A stretch of DNA of 64,000 nt from Trifolium pratense (GCF_020283565.1 NC_060061.1:24093362-24157361); one strand, 5' to 3'. Counted from the first letter of the stretch, positions 1-11,790 are shown. Numbers and translations: made by a program. Notes: a model not told the origin generated them from the sequence alone.

Positions 1-22
1 AAAGCTTCTCTCTCCGGGTTCA

Positions 23-379
23 ATGCTCCCTCACGCGGTCTGTCGGCGCGTGTGCCACACGCGCCTGTCTGGACGAATCGAAGCTTGCCAGCTGTCCCCC
101 GTGGCAGTGTTCAACTCAGTTGAATCTCTTCATCATCTCTTTCATCCACATCAGTTTCAACACATTGATTGCAATGGTTTCAACACCAATTTTGCAGTTG
201 AAAGACAAATTCAACAGACCATTGCACTTGGTCTAATAGCTTACTCTAAAGGAGTTTACTTGTGTAAAACTTTCCTGGCATTATTAGAAGATATTTTTCG
301 AGAGATGGAGAAACATAAAAAAGTTTTAAGCATGCTATATGGTCTAAATGTTGAAGCTAGACTTCTGGAAGCAGGTTAA
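23..379 (+). CDS. Unrecognised 118-codon ORF
   Basis: An open frame of 118 codons from ATG to TAA. I do not recognise the product. The first 30 residues are Arg/Cys-rich and look like translated non-coding DNA; the second half (about residues 55-118) is more protein-like, with an acidic/basic helical stretch containing LEDIFREMEKHKK. It is followed within about 30 bases by LINE-derived sequence in the same orientation, so it may be part of a host exon, a captured fragment or chance. Without homologues it should be treated as doubtful. Confidence 0.2.
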   Translation: MLPHAVCRRVCHTRLSGRIEACQLSPVAVFNSVESLHHLFHPHQFQHIDCNGFNTNFAVERQIQQTIALGLIAYSKGVYLCKTFLALLEDIFREMEKHKKVLSMLYGLNVEARLLEAG

Positions 380-409
380 TGTTATTCCATTTTAATTCTT
401 AGGAATTTC

Positions 410-1440
410 AGTCGGAGTCAACCCGAAATCAGAGAGACTTGGAAGCCAGTGGTGGATATTATGACTAAAAGGTTAAACACTTGGAACAATTGTCCTTTAT
501 CTTATGGTGGACGAATCACTCTCATTAACTCGATACTGGCTAGTTTACCCTCTTTTCTTTTTTTCTTTTTTTTCAAGGCTTCGTATTGTATTTTAAAACA
601 ATTAGTGAGGATTCAAATAATTTTTTTTGTGGGGAGGAGGGATAGAGGACAAGGAACTATGTTGGGTCAAATGAGACAAAATATGTTTACCCAGGGAGCA
701 AGATGGTTTAGGGTAAAGAATTTAGAACTTTTTAATTTGGCGTTGTTGAGCAAATGGAAATGGGGATTTTTATCTGACGGTGAAATAGTGTGGGCTAAGT
801 TGTTTTGCTTCAGATACGACCACATATTGACTTAAATATTGGGTAGAAACACTTTCTAGAATGGAGCAAAGAACTCGATTTGGTGGAAAGATGTAGTAGG
901 CTCGGGGTAGGGGGTGAGGATGATTGATTTAAGTTAAATGTGAAAGGATGTGTCGATGATGGTAATGACATTGAATTTTGGATGTTTAAATGGTTTAGGA
1001 ATCACTCTTTCAACGATTTATATCCTAATCTATTTACAAAAGAAGTATTTCTGAATGTTATGATAGCAAATAGGCTAATTGGGAATGGGGAGGTTCCTTT
1101 GTGGCCATGGAAGTTGAATGGTCGGTTGTCAGCTAGTGAGTAGCAGCAGGTGGAAGAACTTTCAAAGTTGTTGGCAGGCTTCTCTTTACATCCGACTACT
1201 CCTGATAGTTGGCGATGGATGTCAGGTACATTTGATTTTTTCTCCGTTAAGTCTTGTTACATTGTTTTACTATAAAATCGTCAGGTATAGGATTTGGATC
1301 CTAATGTGTTGGCAGTTATTAGAAAGCTATGGAGGAATGTTGTCCCGTCCAAAGTCACTGTTTTTGATTGGCGGTTATTACTATAAAGGTTACCCACGAG
1401 GACAACGCTCAATCATAGAGATATTTTGAGTACCCCTTGT
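410..1440 (+). pseudogene. LINE (non-LTR retrotransposon) reverse transcriptase, decayed C-terminal part
   Basis: Three broken frames read in order as the region downstream of the catalytic reverse-transcriptase core in plant L1-type LINEs. From about 410 the translation gives a TWKPVV segment, then KRLNTWN and GGRITLINSIL, which match the family's conserved KLSxWKxxxLSxGGR-xxLIxSVL block. Next come the conserved VKNLELFNLALLSKWKWGFL block (about 707-770), an EFWMFKWF segment (about 970) and DSWRWM-FDFFSVKSCY (about 1205-1260), which leads into the zf-RVT domain. Frameshifts and stops near 640-660, 835 and 1143 break it. No active-site FADD motif is present, because the upstream half is missing. 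The element is a dead, 5'-truncated copy. Confidence 0.8.
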
Positions 1441-2314
1441 ATTCCCTTATAATATATTTGCTTATAATAAAAAGGAGGCGAAGAACAACCATCAAATTGT
1501 AATATTGTTTTCTTATATAAGAATATTCAAATTTCTGACTTCGGCCTAGTAATAAAAAATAAATATTGAAATTTCTTTAATGCTAACAATTTTTTTTTAT
1601 TCCACTCTTTTTAATTTTTACTCTTAAATGAATATAATTTATGCGAGGTGAGTCTCAATATTTATATGGAACCTATTTTTAAAATGAGAATTCCATATTA
1701 ATTTAATTAATTTGAGAATAAATATTAAAGAGAGTGTTTGAAAGAGACTTTTTTTTTATTTATTGAAAGAGACTCTTTCTACCACTCCTCTTAAAATTTT
1801 GATATTTATGTTAAATTTTAAATTTTATATATAACTTCTGATGGATAAATTATGAGATGTATTACTCCCTACTCATCCTAAATATAATAAAAAGCTAAAT
1901 ATGTTTTTTAACTCTATAAAAGATTAATTATTTTCATCTTTAAACTAACACTTAATTAAACGATAGTCAACTATTAGTTTATAGGTCGTTTTAAAAAAAC
2001 TATTAGTTTATAGATGAAAATATTTGATTTTTTTTTATAGGAACGAAAACCAAAGTTGGGTTAATGACAATTAATGTATCTGATTTAAAATTTATGGTAG
2101 ATACATTAATTTTTTTGACTCAACTTTTCTTCTTATTTAGGATTGGAGGTAGTATAATTTATTATACAAACATACACAAAATAAATATTTGTGTCACCAA
2201 CAATAACTCCTCCCTACAAAACCGTTTTTTGAGTTTTTTTTTCCTTCCATATTGTACTATGTCTAGGGAAAGCAAAGATTGCACTAATTTCTCTCTACAA
2301 AATCGACATGTGAA
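1441..2314. other. AT-rich intergenic sequence
   Basis: No gene is seen here. The stretch is very AT-rich, with short low-complexity runs. A few bases near 1863 resemble one end of a Stowaway-type MITE (ACTCCCT), but no matching second end is visible. The open frame at 2064-2318 has no recognisable domain and AT-driven composition. Confidence 0.5.
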
Positions 2315-2319
2315 GTAAG

Positions 2320-3603
2320 TGATGGATAATTTTCGCAAGTGAACGAATTACCACGTAGTAATAAAAATAACGATCCACAGGGATTGTGTGATTAAACTAG
2401 TCTAATAGTGTTCATAAACATTATGCAAGAAATACACATAAATTGGGGGTATGTTGAGTGATGAATTGTTAGAAAACGTGCTTTGATATAATGGAAAAGC
2501 GAGGTAGAATCATCGGAATCACCTAGTCTATAGCTAAACCACATGCAATCTACTACATCATAGGAATCTACTCAAGTGTTCACAACTGGATCAACAAATT
2601 AGTGAATCGCAATCTCTTGTCAAAATCCACTCTATTCGTTGTCGATACTCCCCCGATCTCTCGGGCGGAAGCTACCTACAACGAATGATATGAAAGCGCG
2701 TCGATCGTTCGCTACACTCTATGTCTCAATCTCTCGACCGGAAACACTCGAGTGCTCAATGCAATTCAGTTCAGAAATTAAATCAATACTCTCGCACGTG
2801 ACTTAACTCGAAATCATTACAACACTAATGAAGGATTATAAAGCATTAAGAATAGATTTGCATTGAGTAAACACATGAATAGAGTACATTCTTACATATA
2901 GCAGATCACAATTGATTCATCTACATCCTAGACTATCCTAGATCCTACCTCCAAAAGAAGCTTAGCTCCTCATGTTGCTTCGTTCGCGTCCTCGCTTCAA
3001 CTTCATGGCTTGAGAATCCATGCTATTGAGGCGCTCGGAGCTATCCTATGGAGTCCTTGATCTGGATCTTGATGCTTCCAAAATCAGAGAATAGATGAAT
3101 ATTGCAGAATTTTCCAACCCCTTAACAGAAAAATGCAGAAACCTTATATAATGATCGCAACCACGCCGCGCGCCAGATCTATCACGCCGCGCGTGGTTGC
3201 AAATCCTTCAACTTCGCTGTGCGTGTAACGGTATCACGCGGCGCGTGATCCAATCTGAGGTCTCTGATCTTCAGCTCTGCCATCTTCACGCCGCGCGTGA
3301 TCAAGTCAGAGAGCAATCCAATTCCTGAACAAAGCTTCACGCCGCGCGTGGTCAGGTATCACGCCGCGCGTGATCAAAGTGAAAACTTGGCTCCCTGTGA
3401 TCTCCATCACGCGGCGCGTGATGGGCTACGCCCCCAGCGTAGTGAAAATCAGCAATTTCCTGCAATTTTTCCTGTTTTCTTGCAAAACAAGTAATCAAGC
3501 TTATGATTAGATTTCTCTTATATTTATTGCTTAAAACCTACTAAAAATGCATTTAATGTTGCTAAAATAGGCATGGATTAGAGAGTGTGACGATCCGTCA
3601 TCA
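2320..3603. mobile_element. Solo LTR (1,284 bp) with 5-bp target duplication GTAAG
   Basis: The element starts TGATGGAT and ends ATCCGTCATCA, which are the TG...CA ends of an LTR. It is flanked on both sides by GTAAG (2315-2319 and 3604-3608), a 5-bp target-site duplication. Removing it joins the flanking text smoothly. No primer-binding site, polypurine tract or coding sequence is present, so this is a single LTR left after LTR-LTR recombination. The start, with TTTTCGCAAGTG about 10 bases in, resembles LTRs common in legume genomes, perhaps of Ty3/gypsy Tat/Ogre type; that assignment and the orientation are inference. Confidence 0.85.
3160..3425. repeat. GC-rich palindromic motif cluster CACGCCGCGCGTG
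   Basis: Inside the solo LTR, the 13-base near-palindrome CACGCCGCGCGTG and variants (CACGCGGCGCGTG) occur about eight times in 260 bases, usually flanked by ATCACG or CGTGATC. The block contrasts sharply with the AT-rich surroundings and would form short hairpins in RNA. Its role in the LTR is unknown. Confidence 0.75.
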
Positions 3604-3608
3604 GTAAG

Positions 3609-3944
3609 GATTGCACTCACTTATAAACAGGTCATCTCGCAATCGATGTGAGATTTTTACCACATCTTCCTTTGCAGTTTTGTCATACTCTCTTTGACAT
3701 GATCGTTTAGGTATCCAAAAGAACATGTTTTAAATTCACTTGGAAACAGTAAATTGATTGAATGTAATAACTAAAAATTTACATTCTCATTTTTGCCTTC
3801 TCATCGTCTTTGTAAACATGTTAAAAATAAATCTTGTTTCTAAGGACACTTCAAACATCATAACAATACAAAATATTCTTGTTCCTACTTTTTTTTTCAA
3901 ATCAAAACAAATAACACAGAACCAAAAAACAATTACTACTAATA
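3609..3944. other. Short AT-rich spacer
   Basis: No gene is seen between the solo LTR and the copia element. The open frame at 3758-4006 overlaps the copia LTR and has no recognisable domain. Confidence 0.5.
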
Positions 3945-3949
3945 AAAAC

Positions 3950-4340
3950 TGTAATAATTTGTCGGTTTTACTTTATAAATTATTGTTAATAAAACCTCAC
4001 TTTTAATGGTCCATAGGTTATGAAAGTTTTGGTTGCTAATTAGTCATAAGATTAAAGACAATTAATTTGGTGGTAATGGCTTGTTTATTCTTGATGGTAG
4101 AATCAAGCATATATAATATAGTCTTTGGTCCCTAAGCTTGCTCTCATTCCATTATTCAGAAATATATACACCATCTATATAGTTGAGAGTAAGAGCTTAG
4201 AAGAGTCAAAGACTGTGCATTCACAACACTGTAACAATGGCTGGAGGTAATTGTTTAAGTTCCTATTTTCCGCATTTGGTTTATTGATCTTGTTGTTCTT
4301 TTGTTGTCAGGAACATAAGATCAATTGAATTAATCTTACA
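3950..4340 (+). repeat. 5' LTR of the copia element
   Basis: This 391-bp LTR has TG...CA ends. Its counterpart is 9637-9864 plus 11934-12096 (after removal of the MULE and one copy of its target duplication). It holds the promoter and start of transcription for the element; a TATATAAT-like run near 4109 could be the TATA box (inference). Confidence 0.93.
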
Positions 4341-4342
4341 TT

Positions 4343-4354
4343 TGGTATCAGAGC
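4343..4354 (+). promoter_or_regulatory. Primer-binding site, initiator tRNA-Met
   Basis: TGGTATCAGAGC lies two bases inside the 5' LTR. It is the standard plant LTR-retrotransposon minus-strand primer site, complementary to the 3' end of initiator methionine tRNA. It fixes the LTR edge and the plus-strand orientation. Confidence 0.95.
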
Positions 4355-4802
4355 CTTTCTGCCTCTGCCTTGCTCATTGTTCCAATTTTTCCATTTTCGG
4401 TAAAATTTGAAGATTTCATTTTAATTTAAGTTTAAAGCATTGTTATTGCAAAATATTATGAGAAATTTTCGTTTCATTGAGTTTCTAAGCTTTATGTTAT
4501 TTGAGTCATTCGAAATAGTGCCCAGGATATCAAGAATTGTTTCCAAGTTTGAGATTTTAAGTTTTGGGTATTTTGTTTTAAACCTTTTTAGTCAAAATTA
4601 AAATTGCAATTGTGTTGGAAATAATTTGTAGGGTTTTTATGGGTTAATGATTGTTATTTTCCATGTTTAAATTGACCTGAAACCATCGGGTTTCGATTCG
4701 GATTTGCGGGTTTTAAAACCGGGTCAAATTGACCCGCTCAAGGTTGAAGATGAACAGTGACCGCAAAAAAAAAATAAAAAATAGTTGTTTTGTTTATAGC
4801 TA

Positions 4803-4857
4803 GGAATTGAACCCGTGCTCCCCTTATAATAGCTACATCTCTTTACCATTTGGCTAC
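4803..4857 (-). other. tRNA-like segment with A-box and B-box in the copia leader
   Basis: On the minus strand an A-box-like TAGCCAAATGG (4857-4847) is followed 33 bases later by a B-box-like GGTTCAATTCC (4813-4803). Together they resemble an internal RNA polymerase III promoter and tRNA fold. No full cloverleaf with acceptor stem is obvious, so it is not annotated as a functional tRNA. It could be a tRNA-derived SINE head or a decayed tRNA gene. Confidence 0.45.
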
Positions 4858-4947
4858 ATGTTCATTCTATTTATATTACTCCATTAATAATATATATGTT
4901 CGCTGCATGCAAATTTGGAGTAAAATGATACAGCAAAATACATTCAG

Positions 4948-5002
4948 GGACTCGAACACAGGTTCTTTGCAAAATAAGGTTAGTTTCCTGACCACTGGAA
5001 CA
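4948..5002 (-). other. Second tRNA-like segment in the copia leader
   Basis: On the minus strand TGTTCCAGTGG (5002-4992) resembles a weak A-box, and TGTTCGAGTCC (4958-4948) is close to a B-box. Spacing is like that of the segment at 4803-4857. Two such signals in the same orientation within about 200 bases of the retrotransposon leader are notable, but functional status is unknown. Confidence 0.4.
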
Positions 5003-5917
5003 TGTAACAATATTTGGTAAATTGTTGTCTTATTTAAGTTTTATATTATGAATATTCCGTTTTCTGATTAATTAAGTAATTATGCTTTACTATTTTGGAA
5101 TGAGTTTATGCATAAATAAATCAGATAGATAATATTCTATTTTAGTAATACAATTACATATGAGAATTTTATTATGTTTTAGTTATGCAATTGTATATGA
5201 GAATTTTATTATGTTTTAGCTGTACAATTGCATATGGGTTCAATTATATTTTAATTTTGAAATTGTATATGAAGATTTTATCATCATGATATACATAAAT
5301 TTATTCTTTCATATAATTCAGTTGTTATGTCTAGTGACTTTTATAATTTTAATTGATTTTGGATTAGCCACAGCACCCTTAATTTATTAAAATTATTTTC
5401 TAAGGTTTTCTTATGGTCACATAAGGAATTAGACATAACATTGTGATTAATCATATGTGGTATAGTGAATCTTATCCTACAGGAATTTTTGCTATATTTG
5501 TATGATTAATTAGGATAGAATGTCAAATTATTTTCATAACTTACCCGCAGGAATTATGAATTGGTACATAATTTGATAGTTTTATCATAAAGTATAATTT
5601 TGGATAGAAAAACAAATTATTTTATGCACGTAAAGTATGTTGTTGTGTATGTAATTTGAAAATTCTATCGTGAAGTTTAAATAAATCTTATCACATTAAA
5701 ATTTAGCCCGCAGGTAATTTTATGTTACAAGATTTATTTTGAGGTATGTTTGCATTGGTAATACATACATTACAGATAATATATATGTCTCAAAAATTTT
5801 GACATGAGTCTTTGGAATTTTTTTAGCTTATAAATCTATTGTTTATTCTGATATCAAACATAAAGTTTCTGAGCTCAAAGGTAATTCATTCTCTCTTGTT
5901 AGTTATTAATCTAATAT

Positions 5918-7250
5918 GGCTAATGTTAATATAAACACCTGGTGGATTGATTCTGGATCAACAATCCATATAGCAAACTCCTTGCAAGGTATGCAAGACT
6001 TAAGGAAGCTAGTAGGAAGTGAGTGAACTGTCCTATCAGGAAGCAGGATGGGCTCACATGTGGAGGCTATTGGAACTTGCATTTAATTCTGAATAATGGT
6101 TTTGTTTTGAAATTAGAAAGGACCTTTTATGTACCAAGTTTCTCACGAAACTTGATTTCAGTTTCTAGACTTGTACCTTTTGGATATTCCTTTCATGTTA
6201 AAGACACGTCATTTGAATTATTTTATAATTCGGAACGTGTGGGGAATGGTATATTGTCTGATGGTCTTTATGGTATTAATTTACAAAATGAATCCATTTA
6301 TAGTTCAATGCATGTTCAAATTGGCATTAAGCGGTGTAATATTAACTATAATTCTTCTATGTTATGGCATCGGAGATTAGAACATATCTCTATAGAGAGA
6401 ATTAAAAGGCTAGTAAAATATGGGGTACTTAATACTCTAGATTTTGCTGACTTTGAAACTTGTGTTGACTGCATTAAGGGAAGGCAGACCAATGTTTCCA
6501 AGAAGGGTGCTAATAGAAGTTCAAGCATATTAGAAATAATTCATACATATGTTGTCCAGGTATGGATGCACATGGTCAGAAATATTTTATCACCTTCATA
6601 GATGATTACTCACGATATATGAATATTTATTTGCTTCATAATAAAAATGAAGCATTGGATGCCTTCAAAGCCTTTAAGGTAGAAGTTGAGAACCAATGTG
6701 GAAAGCAAATAAAAATTGTGAGATCTGATCGGGGTGGTGAATACTATGGTAGATACACTGAAAATGGACAAGCACCTGGTCCATATGCTAAGTTTCTTCA
6801 AGAACATGGGATTGTTGCCCAATATACCATGCCCGGTTCTCCGAACCAAAATGATGTTGCAGAAAGAAGAAACCGAATTTTATTGGACATGGTGCAGAGT
6901 ATGGTTAGAAACTCTAATCTTCATAAATCCTTGTGGAATGAAGCACTAAAGACAGGTGTGTATATTCTCAATCGGGTTCCATCCAAGGCTGTCCCAAAGA
7001 CACCTTTTGAATCATTTAATGGTTGGAAACTGATTTTGCGACATATGCACGTTTAGGGATGTTCGTCTAAGGTTAGGATTTATAACCCACAAGAGAAGAA
7101 ACTGGACCCGAGGACCATTAGTGGGTATTTCATTGGATATGCCGAAAGGTCTAAAGGTTATAGATTTTATTGTCCATCTCACACAACTAGGATTGTGGAG
7201 TCAAGAAATGCAAAGTTTCTTGAAGATCACTTGATTAGTGGGAGTGATTA
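5918..7250 (+). pseudogene. Copia polyprotein, protease and integrase part (broken)
   Basis: Translation begins with WWIDSGSTIHIAN, the aspartic protease active site (DSG). A stop follows near 6023. The next frame contains the gag-pre-integrase block with LWHRRLEHIS (about 6362) and CVDC. After a frame change near 6550 the integrase core is read: FITFIDDYSRY (first catalytic Asp), IVRSDRGGEYYG (second Asp) and GSPNQNDVAERRNR (Glu). A stop at 7054 interrupts the following GCSSKVRIYNPQEKKLDPR region, which is the conserved end of copia integrase. The copy cannot make a full polyprotein. The order integrase before RT identifies Ty1/copia. Confidence 0.9.
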
Positions 7251-7594
7251 AATCAGGAACATAGTTTCTGTGCATGATCATATAGAGTCCCAACCTTCAG
7301 TTTCGAGTGATAGATTGATTGTTGTTCACAATATCCCTCAAGTTCAAATGGATGTTGATCAACCACCAATCATTGAGATTCCACAAAATGTTGATATTCC
7401 AATAGATCAAATTGATCATCAAATTCATGAAAATGATGAGCAATTAGTTGAACAACATAATCCATAAGAAAATGTTGATCCAACATTAAGAAGGTCTACT
7501 AGGACAAGAAAATCAGCTATTTCTAGTGATTACATTGTGTATCTACAAGAATCTGACTATAACATTGGAGTTGAGAATGATCCTAAAAACTTTT

Positions 7595-8215
7595 CATAAG
7601 CCATGAGTTGCAAAGAGTCAAATTTGTGGTATGATGCCATGAAAGATGAGATGAATTCCATGAAAAACAACGGTGTTTGAGATCTTGTAGAGCTACCTAA
7701 TGGGATGAAGGCCATTGGTTGGAAATGGGTATTTAAAACCAAAAGGGATTCATTAGGTAACATTAAGAGATACAAGGCTAGACTCGTTGCTAAGGGATTT
7801 ACTCAAAAGGAGAGAATAGATTACATAGAGACTTTTTCTCCTATATCTAAGAAGGATTTTCTCCGTGTCATCCTGGCATTGGTTGCATATTTTGACCTTG
7901 AGTTGCACCAAATGGATGTGAAAACAGTCTTTCTTAGTAGTGGAGGAGGAGGTTTATATAAAACAACCTGAAGGTTTCTTCTCTAATGATGGTGAGCACT
8001 TGGTTTGCAAGCTTAAGAAATCCATATATGGTTTGAAACAAGCATCCCATCAATGGTATCTTAAATTTCATGGGATAATTTCTTCATTTGGATTTGTTGA
8101 AAATCACATGGATCAATGTATATACCAGAAGGTTAGTAGGAGTAAAATTTGTTTTCTTATTTTATATGTGGATGACATTTTACTTGCTACCAATGTTAAA
8201 GTTTCTACATGAGGT
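7595..8215 (+). pseudogene. Copia reverse transcriptase (broken)
   Basis: Conserved RT text is readable: W-x-AMKDEM (about 7630), WKWVFKTKRDSLGNIKRYKARLVAKGF as the start of the RT domain, IDYIETFSPI, the HQMDVKT block, KSIYGLKQA, and LYVDDILLA with the YVDD catalytic pair (about 8164-8190). A stop stands where a Trp is expected near 7678, and a frame change lies near 7930-7945. After 8210 the sequence has a local duplication around GTGATG-GATCTTGATGTC (8260-8320) and further stops. It encodes no active enzyme. Confidence 0.9.
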
Positions 8216-8945
8216 GAAATAATTCCTCTCTAAAAATTTTGATATGAAGGATATGGGTGATGGATCTTGATGTCAATGAAATGGGTGATGCATCTTATGT
8301 CATTGACATCAAGATCCATAGAGATAGATCTCGAGGAGTTAATAGGTCTATCACAAGAAACCTATATATCAATAAAGTTTTAGAGAGATTTTGGATGAAA
8401 GATTGTTCATAGAGTATGACTCCCATTGTGAAGGGTGATAAGTTTAATTTGAGCCAATTCCCTAAGAATAATTTGAGAGGGAACAAATGCTTAATATTCC
8501 ATATGCTTCCACTGATGGAAGCCTAATGTATGATCAGGTTCGCACACGGCCTGACATTGCATTTGCAATCGGAATGTGAAACAGATATTAGAGTAATCCA
8601 TATATGCGAACCAAAGACTACATGTTTATGTATATGTATATGCGAACTGAAATTTTAGAGGTCAAAGGTTACTCTAATTTAGAGATTGCGGATTGCGTTG
8701 ACTTAAGAAAATAAGCATCCAGTTACATTTTCATGTTAGCCAGTGAAGTTTGTTTCTTGAAAAGCGCAAAGCAGACCTTGACCGTAACTTCCACAATGGA
8801 AGCTAAGTTCGTATTTTGTTAGTTTGTATTTTGTTTGAGACTACATCACATGGTGTATGAATGAAGAGTTTCATTTTGGGTTTAAAATTGTAAACTCAAT
8901 TTTTAGACCACTAAAGATACACTGTGACAATTCAGCTGCGATTTT

Positions 8946-9128
8946 ATGGCTAAGAATAACAAAAGTAGAAGTCGAATTAAGTATATCGACATTAAGTATT
9001 TAGCCGTAAGAGAGCGCATTAAGGATCAAATAATTATTATTGATCCTATTAGTACTGAATTGATGATTGTCGATCCTTTGACTAAAGGCATGCCACCGTC
9101 AAAATTTAAGGACCGTGTAGAAAAATAG
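8946..9128 (+). pseudogene. Copia RNase H C-terminal fragment
   Basis: The frame reads a SRIKYIDIKYLAVRERI segment and then DPLTKGMPPSKFKDRV. This is the highly conserved end of copia RNase H, which normally reads close to SKHIDIKYHFVREx and DPLTKGLPxxxF. The catalytic part before it (8500-8940) is scrambled, although remnants such as TMEAK (about 8799) can be made out. Confidence 0.85.
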
Positions 9129-9977
9129 GACTTGGTTCCTATATTTGGTTTTCGTTGTAAGAAAGATTTTTGGTTTATGAAACTCTATATGATATTTTCT
9201 CATGTTATAAGTTCTAAGGTGTACGTACAAAATTTGATTTTGAGAAATATCGTTGAAGTTTGGAACTTGAATAAACATAAATGTTATGAGTTTATTCATT
9301 AAGTTATATTTAAGTTTGGTTCCACCTTATGATTGTATACATTCAGTTTATTAATAAAACTTTTATATATTATGTTATTTTCTCATATTCATGCGCACTT
9401 TAGTTTTGAGAAAATATATTTCATTTTGGACCAAGAATAAACATATGGTTTATTCATTAAGTTTTATTGTTACCACATTAAGTATATACTTGAGCAATTA
9501 AATATGTTGTAATACATAGATGATAATACTCGCTTTTAGATGAACTATCACTATGATTCGCATGTTTGTTTCTTAAGGAAGGTACTTGTTGACTTATTTA
9601 GGCCAATTATTAAATCCTATGGACCAAGTGGGAGAATGTAATAATTTGTCGGTTTTACTTTATAAATTATTGTTAATAAAACCTCACTTTTAATGGTCCA
9701 TAGGTTATGAAAGTTTTGGTTGCTAATTAGTCATAAGATTAAAGACAATTAATTGGGTGGTAATGGCTTGTTTATTCTTGATGGTAGAATCAAGCATATA
9801 TAATATAGTCTTTGGTCCCTAAGCTTGCTCTCATTCCATTATTCAGAAATATATACATCATCTAGGCAATAGTTAATATGCATAAGCCTTTTCTTATGTA
9901 TGGTGCATAAGTCATTCACAGCCATTAGATGATTTTACACATGTAATAATCATAACTAAAGAACTTTATATTTTTGC

Positions 9978-10241
9978 TTGCTCAATTTCGGCCACATTTT
10001 ACATGCGATTCGATCACCGATTTCGAAAATTAATACCGGAAACATTCATAAAATTGAACGACGATCAAAACGGTATAAAGAACGTCGAGTTTCGTTGATT
10101 ATTGAGGGAGAACGAACCGGGTCGACGAACCGGGTCGTCGTGACCCGTTTCTGCAGAAAATGGGTGAGGAAGATGATGAACAGTGACGCGCGTCCACGCC
10201 CACTCTCACTGGCGGCGCGTGGGGGCGCGTGCGTGGCCTAG
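9978..10241 (+). other. GC-rich segment of MULE copy 1 with an 87-codon ORF
   Basis: This part of the MULE is much richer in G+C than its surroundings and carries an 87-codon open frame that I do not recognise. The DNA contains GGGTCG-x-GTGACCC repeats and GATGAACAGTGAC followed by GCGCGTGG runs. GATGAACAGTGAC also occurs at 4748-4760 in the leader of the copia element, next to a GGGTCAAATTGACCC motif. The segment may therefore be leader sequence captured from an LTR retrotransposon rather than a host exon. That is inference. Confidence 0.4.
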
Positions 10242-10539
10242 GAGACTCCATTTTTTTTTTTACATAAAAATAGTAAATAATTTTCCGAGAATTTTGGGAC
10301 CAGTTTGGTATTTTTCTGAGACCTGGAACTATTTTTAGTTAATTAAATGAGGTAAATATGCTTTTATAAATATAAGATATTAATAAAATTTTCCCAAAAT
10401 TTTATTTAGGGTATTTTGAATTATTTGGAACGGTTGGGGATACCTCACTCTCTTCGGTTTTATATCGTCTTAAAAATTTAAATTTATTTCACAATTTTTA
10501 TTAAGGGTTAAATATGTTTTTGGAGAACAACTCTTTGAA

Positions 10540-11115
10540 ACCATTCCACAGCAAAAATGGTTTCATACCGTTATACACTGAAACCATTAGTCTAGTTAAA
10601 TAATTTCATGGCGTTATACACCGAAACCATTATTATAATTAATAGGTTTTATTTGAGCATTAGTGTCAAGATGTTATACACTGAAACCATTAATCTTGTT
10701 AATTGGTTTCAAGATGTTATACACTGAAACCATTTGTCTAGTTAAATGGTTTGATACTGTTATACACTGAAACCATTATTATAGTTAAATGGTTTTATAT
10801 GAGCATTAGTGCCAAGATGTTATACATTGAAACCATTAGTCCTTTTAATTGGTTTCAAGATGTCATACACTGAAACCATTTGTCTAGTTAAATGGTTTCA
10901 TACTGTTATACACTGAAACCATTATTCTAGTTAAATGGTTTCATATCGTTATACACTGAAACCATTAGTCTTGTTATTTGGTTTCAAGATGTTATACACT
11001 GAAACCATTAGTCTAGTTAAATGGTTTCATAGCGTTATACACTGAAACCATTATTTTAGTTAAATGGTTTCATATGGGCATTAGTGCCAAGATGTTATAC
11101 ATTGGAACCATTGTT
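10540..11115. repeat. 43-bp palindromic minisatellite in MULE copy 1
   Basis: About a dozen units of about 43 bp follow the pattern GAAACCATT-(spacer)-AATGGTTTC-(spacer)-GTTATACACT. Each unit contains an inverted pair (GAAACCAT/ATGGTTTC), so each can fold as a hairpin. Some units carry an insert reading GAGCATTAGTGCCAAGATG. The array continues the pattern seen in copy 2 at 23925-24565. Confidence 0.85.
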
Positions 11116-11266
11116 ATTAAGTAAAACATCACATAACCATTTTACAAAACCATGCTACATAAAGCAAAAAATTATATAAAGCAATTAGGGTTAGTTTAGT
11201 TGAAAATAATTTGGATAGTATGCATGAGATATTGGATTCGATCATTTCTTTATTGTAAAGAAAAAT

Positions 11267-11377
<111 letters not shown>

Positions 11378-11585
11378 ATTAATTAATGTATGAAATTTTA
11401 TTTATATTGTGATTATGATTGATAAAACTTAAAATTAAATTGTATGTTTGACAAGTATGTTTTATATATACATGAACCATTCGTTATTATGTTGGGCTTC
11501 GAGGGGGTGTATGACGAAAATTAATTAAAAATGGATTTTTATAATATATACTTCAAAGGAACAAAAGTTATTATTTAATTGGAAA

Positions 11586-11790
11586 CGGGGGGCGCGCTAG
11601 AAATTTGGGGGGGGGGGGTGCGCTAGAAGTTTGGAGGAGGGAAAAAAATTGGGGGCGCGCTAGAAATCTAGGGGAGGAAAAAAATTTGGGGGGCTCACAA
11701 GAAATCTAGGAGAAAAAGAAAAAAAATTGGGGGGTGCGCTAAGCAAAAGGGGGGACGCAAGTAATGGGGTAGTATATGAGGGGTGCGCGA
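11586..11790. repeat. G-rich block with GGCGCGCTAGAA repeats
   Basis: Runs of 5-10 G alternate with GCGCGCTAGAAA and A-rich runs in about five degenerate repeats. The plus strand has many G4-type runs and could form G-quadruplexes. The block is shared with MULE copy 2 (24995-25200). Confidence 0.75.

Noticed and set aside
3297..3494. Open frame across the CACGCCGCGCGTG cluster
   Set aside because: It lies inside a solo LTR, and the codons follow the repeat.
10540..11115. Regularly spaced repeats resembling a CRISPR array
   Set aside because: The units are contiguous and palindromic, with no unique spacers, and lie inside a plant transposon.
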